A stretch of 39,614 nt of DNA from an uncultured Gammaproteobacteria bacterium (GTDB taxonomy: Bacteria > Pseudomonadota > Gammaproteobacteria > Pseudomonadales > Azotimanducaceae): assembly GCA_913050215.1 (NCBI GenBank), contig CAJXBG010000024.1, positions 1 through 39,614 on the forward strand. The letters are read 5' to 3'. Both the position numbers and the translations under genes were made by a program. Position 1 is the stretch's first letter. Each line of letters begins with the position of its first letter. The notes beneath the pieces were generated by a model, which saw only the letters and a program-made list of their open reading frames with translations, ran no database searches and was not told where the DNA came from. This document shows positions 32,724-39,614 of this stretch, in pieces.

Positions 32724-33536
32724 TTAATCCATTTTCAGCTCAAGGGTAAGTTTATCCTGTTCAATGATTTGATCGGCATTTTGAATGAGTTCGTCAAGAT
32801 CATGTAGGCCTGCATGGATAAATCTGCCGGTCAGTTTGTCGGCTTTGCCAGAGGCCAGGGCAAGTACAACAGCTTGGCATTTTTCTATCGGGGTCCATTT
32901 GTCTTTTGGGATGTCACTAAATTTTGGTTGGCTGGTTAAATCCGTTGCAACAAGCCCCGGGCTGACGGTAAAGATGCTGACGCCGAAATCTTTTGCTGCG
33001 TCAGCAAAACATGTGCTCATACGTAAGAGCGCAACTTTGCTGACGGCATAAGCTGACGAGGTAGGGCTTGGTGTTGCGCTTATCAGGCTGCCAATATCGA
33101 TGATCCGACCTTTACCCTGCTTTGTCATGTGCCTCAATGCCGCATGTGAACATAGGTAGGCACCACGCACGTTAACTTTCTGAACCTGCCACCACTCGTC
33201 TGGATCTTGCTCCCAGGGCAAACATGCGCCGGTATCAATTCCCGCGTTGTTGATCAATAGATCCAATTGACCATATTTTTGTACGACGGCGTTGACGACA
33301 TCACGGACCTGTGCTGAGTCAGTGACATCCATTTGGAACGCGTCACTGGTTCCTCCGGCAGCGGCGATAATATCTTCAATGTGTTTCAGATCCTCTGGGT
33401 TGCGCGCAGTAATAATGGTATTAGCACCGGCGTGAGCAATTGTTTTTGCGAGTGCTTTACCAATGCCACGATTGGCCCCGGTGATCAGTGCGGTTTGCCC
33501 GGTTAAAATTCTGTTTTCCATAGTCGGTGTCTGCAT
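32724..33536 (-). CDS. Short-chain dehydrogenase/reductase (SDR)
   Basis: A 270-residue classical SDR. TGANRGIG near residues 19-26 binds the nucleotide, followed by an Arg (ITARN) that suggests NADP(H). NNAG, the serine in IGSLIS and YAVSKVA are the other active-site markers. An ATG at 33521 is a possible alternative start; neither has a clear Shine-Dalgarno site. The tail (HDLDELIQNADQIIEQDKL) is charged and specific to this protein. Cofactor preference differs from the SDR downstream, so the two may run in opposite redox directions; this is inference from one residue each. Confidence 0.92.
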   Translation of the reverse strand: MQTPTMENRILTGQTALITGANRGIGKALAKTIAHAGANTIITARNPEDLKHIEDIIAAAGGTSDAFQMDVTDSAQVRDVVNAVVQKYGQLDLLINNAGIDTGACLPWEQDPDEWWQVQKVNVRGAYLCSHAALRHMTKQGKGRIIDIGSLISATPSPTSSAYAVSKVALLRMSTCFADAAKDFGVSIFTVSPGLVATDLTSQPKFSDIPKDKWTPIEKCQAVVLALASGKADKLTGRFIHAGLHDLDELIQNADQIIEQDKLTLELKMD

Positions 33537-33677
33537 TAACGATAGTGAGGTCTTTGTTTGGTTGTCGCGTCATTCGGTGGTCGGCAACGCTAATTAATTT
33601 TACTTTTCTTTCCGCGCCCAAGTGACAGAAATAATTGACGTTGAAGATATGTGAATAAAAACCGTTCAAAATAACTT

Positions 33678-34721
33678 TCAGAAAATATCGAGATCGTTGG
33701 CTAGTATGACTTCGCCATCCCAGATTGCTCGGACCTCATCAACGACTTTCTGTTCCGGTGCGCCGAAGTGAAGACCATGGTACAGAACGAGTTTGGCGGG
33801 TTTAGCGCTTCTCGCAAGTTTAGCGAGGTTCGAGGATGTGGTGTGTGCGCTGTTGTGGTAATTTTGCCAGAATATTGAACGCCCGCCGAGACCAGCTTCA
33901 CTTACAACTTCATGAAAAAGGATGTCTGCTCCGACTGCTTTTTGGGCCAGTATTTCTGAATAAGCTGTATCGCCTGATATCACGATGACTTTATCCGGTG
34001 TGGTTATTTTGTATCCATAGGCCGGCTTGACGTGGCCATGATTGACATCAAATGCTTCGATGATCAGACCATCTTTTTCAAAAACGATGCCCTCTGATAT
34101 TTCTGTCGCAGAAACCCTGTAGCCCAGCGGGTTGGGTGTTGGCTGATTGCCTCCGGTTCTTAGGCTTACGTCGGGTGCCATGAATTGAGCAAGTGCCCGA
34201 GTCATGCCAGCAAGCCCATCTGGACCAAAAGCTAGCAAGCCGTCTCTGCGGCGCCACCACATTGTGTAGGCAAGCTCAACCAAATCCATGGTGTGATCGC
34301 TATGTAAATGTGTCAAAAACACACAGCAAATTTGGGATGGATACAGGGCTGGAATATCATGTCGGTATCGAGCTTTTGTTGCGTTGCGAATTGCGCCGGC
34401 ACCTACATCGAAGAGATAAGCTTCGCCCTGATAAATCAAGGCTAGACTAGCGCTGGCGCGTTTCGCGTCTGGGATAGGAGTGCCTGACCCAAGTACAACA
34501 ATTTGGGTAGGGCGTGAAATATCCGTGACCGGTCCGTTTCTCGGTTCGTTGCGAGCCCCTGTGACGACTGAAGGGTTTGCGCCATTAATCTGCTCCGCAG
34601 CATTATTTCCCGCATTCGAGTTTTGTAAATTTGCTGTGGATGCTGAACAAGCGCCAAGCTGGACTATGCAGCACACAAGAATGAATTTTGTCCAATGATG
34701 AGCGAAGATTCTAATACTCAT
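33678..34721 (-). CDS. Lipoprotein RNase Z-like metallo-beta-lactamase fold hydrolase
   Basis: A 347-residue exported MBL-fold protein. The N terminus is a lipoprotein signal with hydrophobic FILVCCIVQ and lipobox LGAC (Cys25), then a low-complexity Asn/Ala linker to about residue 65. The intact metal motif TH138-L-H140-S-D142-H143 is followed by VNHGHVKPAYGYKI, SGDTAYSE and HNSAHTTS, which match the RNase Z/arylsulfatase branch. As a lipoprotein it should act in the periplasm or at the outer membrane, so RNA processing is excluded; phosphodiester, sulfate ester or lactone hydrolysis is possible. It begins six bases after the phosphotransferase stop and belongs to that operon. Confidence 0.9.
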   Translation of the reverse strand: MSIRIFAHHWTKFILVCCIVQLGACSASTANLQNSNAGNNAAEQINGANPSVVTGARNEPRNGPVTDISRPTQIVVLGSGTPIPDAKRASASLALIYQGEAYLFDVGAGAIRNATKARYRHDIPALYPSQICCVFLTHLHSDHTMDLVELAYTMWWRRRDGLLAFGPDGLAGMTRALAQFMAPDVSLRTGGNQPTPNPLGYRVSATEISEGIVFEKDGLIIEAFDVNHGHVKPAYGYKITTPDKVIVISGDTAYSEILAQKAVGADILFHEVVSEAGLGGRSIFWQNYHNSAHTTSSNLAKLARSAKPAKLVLYHGLHFGAPEQKVVDEVRAIWDGEVILANDLDIF

Positions 34722-34727
34722 TTGGGG

Positions 34728-35825
34728 TTAGATTGATTTGGCGAATGCGAGTGCATCCCATTCTTCAAGTGCATGTTGTGTGCGAAAGAATAAAGCATCA
34801 CGCCAGTCGACCCCAAGGTCGCCGCATTCTTTTTCAAAGATAGCAATATCTGTGCTGGCTGAAGCAATACACATGATCATCTGGCTGACGATTAACCCCA
34901 TGCGATAATCGTTTTCGAGTTGGTCCATCGTATAGTCTTGTACACCATGGGAAAGGAGTTGTTGATGGTACTTGCGAAGAAGGTCAGCTTCATTAGCCTG
35001 CCGATCCGGCGTCGCCATGCACATGCCGATCATTCGAGCGAAATCCCAGGCGCCCTGAGCAACAAAAGGAAACTGCCAGTCGATTACAGCAAAGTCGCCC
35101 CCGTTAGTTGTGGGAAAGAACATTTGTTTTGCGTGGTAGTCGCCGTGAACAAAGGTTAAAGGCTGGGCGGAAATGTAGTTGATCACGGCTGGAATTTTAC
35201 TGTTGAGCACTTGCATGATTTCAGTCGTGGTGTCTGTCTTTTCAAATAGGGATTTGAGAACCGGCGCGCTGGCGTTTGCCCCTCCGAGCGCGGCTGTGTA
35301 GAAGTCGTAATTATCATTTTGAACCATCCAATCCTTTTGTTTCAGAATAGGATCATTCCACCATTTCGCGTGAAAAGCTGGGAGACTGTTGATGGCTTCA
35401 ATGGCTTGCGAGGCAGTAATCGCCCATGAAGGTGATTCCGCCGGTGCTAGGTCCCTCATCAATATGACACAATCCTGAGTTTCAGGGTTGTGTTCAGCAT
35501 ACAGACATTCAGGTGTAGCAATGCCTACATCAGGGAACTCACTGTAGAAAGATGTTTCTCGTCGATACTGGTCGTAGTTTGCAATGATTTGTTCCAATAC
35601 CATGGGGTTTCTGGACGCAATCTTGGCGACCATTTTTTGTGGTAGCTCTGACAAAGGGTTCTTGTAGCTAACATCGAGCAGAACAATTTCAGCGGTTTGT
35701 CCCGGGATATCTGAATCAATCGCCTTGCAACCAGTCACTTCGTTGTTGCCCAGTTTTCCCCAATTAGATAAAGCCTCATTTAACCAGTCAACCGTAAAAT
35801 CTTTACTCTCTTTTGGGATTTTCAT
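34728..35825 (-). CDS. APH/choline-kinase-like phosphotransferase family protein
   Basis: A 365-residue kinase-fold protein. The ATG at 35825 is used because AGAGG lies five bases upstream; a longer in-frame reading from 35873 has less support. Lys68 (KMVAKIAS) and Glu90 fit the ATP-binding pair. The catalytic loop is FVHGDYHAKQMFF with Asp229, and the metal aspartate is Asp249 in AVIDWQF. The family (APH, with EcKinase-like and DUF1679-like members) phosphorylates hydroxyl groups of small molecules. Relatives occur in steroid and fatty-acid catabolic regions, but no substrate is known here. The MBL lipoprotein gene lies six bases downstream. Confidence 0.88.
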   Translation of the reverse strand: MKIPKESKDFTVDWLNEALSNWGKLGNNEVTGCKAIDSDIPGQTAEIVLLDVSYKNPLSELPQKMVAKIASRNPMVLEQIIANYDQYRRETSFYSEFPDVGIATPECLYAEHNPETQDCVILMRDLAPAESPSWAITASQAIEAINSLPAFHAKWWNDPILKQKDWMVQNDNYDFYTAALGGANASAPVLKSLFEKTDTTTEIMQVLNSKIPAVINYISAQPLTFVHGDYHAKQMFFPTTNGGDFAVIDWQFPFVAQGAWDFARMIGMCMATPDRQANEADLLRKYHQQLLSHGVQDYTMDQLENDYRMGLIVSQMIMCIASASTDIAIFEKECGDLGVDWRDALFFRTQHALEEWDALAFAKSI

Positions 35826-35976
35826 AGCGACCTCTTTTGTTGTTTTTTGCAAAACTTTGACATTCCCCAACATAGTAAAGCCTTTCAGTGATCAGGCATA
35901 GCATACATAGATGTTTCGATTAGCATCAATGAGACCTGGTTGAAACTGGTTGGAGGCGAGTAAATTAGCCAAGTCC

Positions 35977-36010
35977 AAAAAAAAGCCCCAACCAGTGGTT
36001 GAGGCTTTTT
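35977..36010 (-). terminator. Rho-independent terminator of the TonB receptor gene
   Basis: AGCCCCAACC and GGTTGAGGCT (35984-36006 overall, one C/A mismatch) form a stem around an AGT loop. On the minus strand eight T follow (complement of 35977-35984); on the plus strand five T follow. It lies 38 bases beyond the receptor stop codon and can act in both directions. Confidence 0.85.
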
Positions 36011-36048
36011 CATGTTGATACCTGTCAGGCTGGTATCAAGCGTTTGTC

Positions 36049-39000
36049 TTACAAAATAAACTTAACTGAGCCATAAACTCTTCGGCCCCGTATGTCGAAA
36101 GTCGACAAGTCAGTACCATTTGCATTTTTCAGTCTCGGCAAGTCTGCTTCAAATAAATCGATCGCTCCCAATGAGATAATGAGCGCAGAGTCATTTAAGT
36201 CCATGGTGTAGCTGTAGTTCAAATCAAACGAATAATAAGCATCAATTTGCCCATCATCGATCCGATTATTAACTGAAGCATTGTCTTCGTAGCCACCGAT
36301 AAAGCGCATGTTAAAGCGAGCTGCGTGTGAGTTCTGCCGATAGCTAATACCCAAATTACCCCTAAGGTCTGGCATAGAGCGAGACAGGCGCTTGTTTGGA
36401 TCATTGTTTGTGAACCCTGCGGCATCAAAGTCAGGCTGCCCACCAGGGAAATCAGAGACTAGAAACTCGCGAATGTAGTTCAACCTGCCATCAACAACGA
36501 ACGAACCCATGTCGGTATCCCAAAAGTAGCTGAAGTTAGCATCGACACCGTCAGTCTCGAGCTTACCAGCGTTAATGCCGCCGCTTGCAATGATCTGAAG
36601 ATCGCGAGACGAGTCGACACGTCGAGTGATAGCACCTTCTAAGAAGCTAGAGTTGCCTCCACCAATAGCGTAAGCGGCTGGGTTAACCTGACAGGCTTCA
36701 GCTCTCCCGCCTTGGTCGAGGTTAAACTCAGCTGCGGTTGGATCGCAAGCCGCACCAAACCCTGCTTGTCCAGGTACAGCCACGACAAAGTCACCAGCGG
36801 CGAGTGCTGTATTAAATAAAGCAAGCTCTTCACCCAGCAGTGACTGTGTGGGGACATCGATGATCTTGTCAGTGAAGTTGATTACGTAGTAATCCAAACC
36901 GACGGTGAGACCTTCAAGCGGTCCATCTGTTGGTGACCAGATACCGCCAAAGTTGTAGGTGGTTGCTTCCTCTGGCTGTAGGGTCGGTGTGGCTTTTCCT
37001 TCTTTAACAATGATGATCGTAGGAATATCTGTGCCTGTTGGAAAACTGCATCGTCCTGTACGCACACAGTTAGGCCCAGCTGCATTAGTACCCTCACCAA
37101 GTAGATCAATGACGCCGAATTCAAGACTGAACCCCGTGCCTTCTTCGATCTGGGCTAGACCCGGGCCGCGGAATGAGCTGCTCGCTGAGCTACGTAATGT
37201 GAGTGCGTCGGTTGCCTGCCATCGAATGCCAATTTTGGGATCAAAAGTTGAACCAATGCTTGAACCATAATCCTCGTAGCGTCCGGCTAACTGAACGTCA
37301 ACAGTTTCTGTGAGAGGAATCTGGAACTCCACGAAAGCAGCCGAGATGCTCCGATTGGCATCAAAGTTTTTGTTCTCGGAAAGTCCGGCTACGGATTCCG
37401 TGTTACTCAAAATGCCAAAACTGTTTACGGCACCAATGGTTTGTGGGTTTACTGTTGTCTTACGTCGCTCACTTCTATGCTGCAAACCGAACGCCATTGA
37501 GAGTGGGCCCGCACTCATATCAAAAAGCTCACCGGCCATAACAAAGTCGATGGCGGTTAGCTCCGTCTCTGAACGTTGGGCATCATTCATCTCAACCTCG
37601 AGCCATTGCAACAGCTCTTCAGAATTAGGCAAAGCACCTGCTCTGGTGAGGTAAGGGTTGAAAAAGTTACATCCCTGAGCCGCATCTCCTCGGTTGCTGC
37701 TACCAAGCGCGACAACAACATTATCCGGGTTGATGAAAGGTTGTCCGGGAAGGCCACCCATTAAAGCTTCCAGTGTGCTTTCCAGTGCGCCGACGGCACC
37801 TGCAGCACCGACAGCAGAGTTGATGATACCGTCATTACCTGCAACAAGACCGCGCGCGAAAGGATTGTTGATGTCGCCATCAGGCGTACAACTTGGCCCT
37901 CCGAGGCCATAGTGTGCGAGTTCTAGTCGGTCGCTATCGAGGCCAAGAAAGTGAGTAGAGAATTCAGAATCACCCTGTGTGTAGGAGATATCGTAGTTCC
38001 AGGGTTTATCCGCTATTTCAATGTCACCGCGTAAACCGAGTTGAACCCTAGTGGTCGTTTGCTCATTACCAGCGTCAAAATTTCGATCTGCATCAATACC
38101 AGGAACCCGAACGGTATAGTCAACGAGATCCAACGGTAAGATAAAGTTTGGCGCTGCCTCAGGAGGTAAACCGAGACTGGCGGCAACCGCTATGGCGGTG
38201 TCCAAGTCTGGGATGGTGCTGCCGCCCAACAAAATATTGGAAGGGTCATTAGCTGGACTTGAACCAATACCAAATGGAACGAGGGCATTAAGGAGACCTG
38301 GCAGCGCATACTTTGGCTCAATCGGACCAACGTAGACTGGTCTCTCTGAACCACTGCTGGAATCTAGCCATGAAAGTTGACCGTAAACTTCAGCGGCTTC
38401 TGAGAAAGCATGTGAGAACGTCGCCATAACGCTGGTGCGTTCCTGCTCTGGAATTAGCAACTCAGTATCACTACCGTTCCTGTTACAAGCATTTGGTGCG
38501 GAACTAAAGCCGTTGTTAACGAAGTAGCTTTCAAACCCCGCGCCACCGCACTGTGAGTCGGGCCCGTTAAACGAAATGCTATTAACAATCGTATCATTCT
38601 GTAGTGGATACACATCATTAGTTAGGTCCCTGCGATCTTGCGAGCGCAAAAGCCCACGGTCAAAATATTCGCCGCCGATCACAAAATGGGTGTCACCGCT
38701 TTCGCTACCCCAGCCGAAAATAGCACCCAGAGTAGCGTCATCCTGTGAACCGGTTGAAGTTTGCTGAAACTTTCCGGATAGCTCGAAACCCTCAAAATCG
38801 GATCGGGTGATAAAGTTAACCACCCCAGCGATAGCATCAGAGCCATAGCTCGCTGAACCGCCGTCTTTAAGAACTTCAACTCGTTGAACCATCGTGATGG
38901 GTATCGAGTTAACATCGACGAATCGGTCACCGTCCGCCAATTTTTGACCCGCGTAGGGAAGTCGTTTTCCATCCATCAATACAAGCGTCGCTGTCGGACC

Positions 39001-39318
39001 AACACCCCGAAGATTAACGTTGGCTAATCCTGAACCACTGTTACCGTTAAATCTGGTTTCATTCTGTGGTGCTGTGTCACTACCTGAGGCGATTTCGAGA
39101 TTGCGAATCATTTCAGAAACATCTGATACCCCAGATATAACGATATCTTCACGTTGCAAAGTCTGCACGGGTGAAGGCGCGTCTCCTGGCGTCCCTCTAA
39201 TATAAGAGCCTGTCACGATCACTTGTTCCATTTCTTCTTCGGCACCTAGCAGCGTAGGACTAAGTGTTGTTAGTCCCAGTAAAAAAGCTGCCTCGGTGAT
39301 TTTCTTAAGTTGCTTCAT
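36049..39318 (-). CDS. TonB-dependent outer-membrane receptor
   Basis: A 1089-residue outer-membrane receptor. A signal peptide (residues 1 to about 26, cleavage after LLGA) is followed by a TonB box (EQVIVTGS, 31-38) and a plug domain with LRGVGPTATLVLMDGKRLP and VEVLKDGGSASYGSDAIAGVVNFIT. The remainder is a large beta-barrel with repeated aromatic-girdle strands. Several cysteine pairs (CVRTGRC near 760; two in the GAACDP...EACQVN segment near 860-880) probably form disulfides in surface loops. It ends KFIL rather than with the usual terminal Phe. The ATG is supported by AGGGA six bases upstream. The ligand is unknown; such large receptors import glycans, peptides or other bulky compounds. 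No promoter could be assigned confidently in the 296 bases upstream. Confidence 0.95.
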   Translation of the reverse strand: MKQLKKITEAAFLLGLTTLSPTLLGAEEEMEQVIVTGSYIRGTPGDAPSPVQTLQREDIVISGVSDVSEMIRNLEIASGSDTAPQNETRFNGNSGSGLANVNLRGVGPTATLVLMDGKRLPYAGQKLADGDRFVDVNSIPITMVQRVEVLKDGGSASYGSDAIAGVVNFITRSDFEGFELSGKFQQTSTGSQDDATLGAIFGWGSESGDTHFVIGGEYFDRGLLRSQDRRDLTNDVYPLQNDTIVNSISFNGPDSQCGGAGFESYFVNNGFSSAPNACNRNGSDTELLIPEQERTSVMATFSHAFSEAAEVYGQLSWLDSSSGSERPVYVGPIEPKYALPGLLNALVPFGIGSSPANDPSNILLGGSTIPDLDTAIAVAASLGLPPEAAPNFILPLDLVDYTVRVPGIDADRNFDAGNEQTTTRVQLGLRGDIEIADKPWNYDISYTQGDSEFSTHFLGLDSDRLELAHYGLGGPSCTPDGDINNPFARGLVAGNDGIINSAVGAAGAVGALESTLEALMGGLPGQPFINPDNVVVALGSSNRGDAAQGCNFFNPYLTRAGALPNSEELLQWLEVEMNDAQRSETELTAIDFVMAGELFDMSAGPLSMAFGLQHRSERRKTTVNPQTIGAVNSFGILSNTESVAGLSENKNFDANRSISAAFVEFQIPLTETVDVQLAGRYEDYGSSIGSTFDPKIGIRWQATDALTLRSSASSSFRGPGLAQIEEGTGFSLEFGVIDLLGEGTNAAGPNCVRTGRCSFPTGTDIPTIIIVKEGKATPTLQPEEATTYNFGGIWSPTDGPLEGLTVGLDYYVINFTDKIIDVPTQSLLGEELALFNTALAAGDFVVAVPGQAGFGAACDPTAAEFNLDQGGRAEACQVNPAAYAIGGGNSSFLEGAITRRVDSSRDLQIIASGGINAGKLETDGVDANFSYFWDTDMGSFVVDGRLNYIREFLVSDFPGGQPDFDAAGFTNNDPNKRLSRSMPDLRGNLGISYRQNSHAARFNMRFIGGYEDNASVNNRIDDGQIDAYYSFDLNYSYTMDLNDSALIISLGAIDLFEADLPRLKNANGTDLSTFDIRGRRVYGSVKFIL

Positions 39319-39614
39319 CGTATTTCCCTGCTATAAAATTAATCTAAAGCGACCTGAAACACTTCATGGCCACGTCGAGCGATTGCATCTATTGTTTTTT
39401 TATTCAGAGCTATCTGATGAAGATTGAATCACTTTATCTTGTTTTTAGCACGATTTTTTTTGATGCGAAAATCGAACTAAATTTAGCCATCGAAAGGCGC
39501 TTGAGGACGTGTTGATTGCAAGCAGGGACTACAGATTATTGGTCTTCATGGTGATCGCAAATCGTTCACTTCTATCTGTGCGATGCCGATACCCGATTCG
39601 CCCGCGACCGCATA
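39319..39614. other. Region upstream of the TonB receptor, no gene recognised
   Basis: These 296 bases up to the window edge hold the receptor's 5' region. They contain T-runs (about 39389-39395 and 39454-39461) and AT-rich sequence, but no convincing reading frame and no promoter I can place with confidence. Confidence 0.5.

Overview
The window looks like chromosomal DNA of a marine-type gammaproteobacterium. The evidence is the 23S/5S rRNA sequence, a small protein of the TIGR02647 type (known mainly from Pseudomonadales and relatives), an OvoA ovothiol synthase, a large TonB-dependent receptor, and many acyl-CoA, P450 and SDR genes. This mix is typical of oligotrophic hydrocarbon or lipid degraders near the Cellvibrionales/Spongiibacteraceae. 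The order is an inference and was not tested by phylogeny.

Layout. Bases 1-1372 are the 3' end of a ribosomal RNA operon: the last third of 23S, a 236-base spacer, 5S and a strong bidirectional terminator. Bases 1391-6000 hold a TPR-sulfotransferase and a TetR repressor on the minus strand. The repressor is divergent from a translationally close pair of acyl-CoA dehydrogenases whose promoter carries a perfect palindromic operator at the start site. Bases 6113-11366 are two convergent cassettes, each a PLP enzyme plus an APC-family amino-acid/amine permease. Bases 11541-19433 hold a small DNA-binding-type gene and then a long minus-strand run. In transcription order this run is RidA-like protein, amidase, EthD-like protein, cytochrome P450, enoyl-CoA hydratase, nitroreductase, lipoprotein amidohydrolase and PhyH dioxygenase. 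It probably has an internal promoter in front of the EthD gene. Bases 19592-26532 hold a TauD-like dioxygenase (plus strand), then PhyH, a CYP153-like P450, an SDR, a dual CDGSH protein and OvoA (all minus). Bases 26641-36010 hold a membrane-anchored alpha/beta hydrolase, a second crotonase, an alkylsulfatase-like MBL protein with a damaged metal site, two overlapping DsbA/HCCA-isomerase-like genes, two SDRs, an exported RNase Z-like MBL lipoprotein and an APH-type phosphotransferase. Bases 36049-39318 encode the TonB-dependent receptor, followed by about 300 bases with no gene.

How it may work together (inference). The TonB receptor and the two permeases could bring substrates in. The P450s, non-heme iron dioxygenases and SDRs could oxidise them. 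The amidase and amidohydrolase could cleave amide or cyclic bonds, and the acyl-CoA dehydrogenases and crotonases could feed the products into beta-oxidation-like steps. The most interesting unit is the EthD-P450-crotonase-nitroreductase-amidohydrolase-PhyH run with the amidase/RidA pair just upstream. It reads as one pathway for a nitrogen- or ether-containing compound, and I do not recognise it as a named pathway. No ferredoxin or ferredoxin reductase for the P450s is encoded here. I see no CRISPR array, transposase, phage gene or tRNA. No stretch longer than 300 bases lacks a gene.
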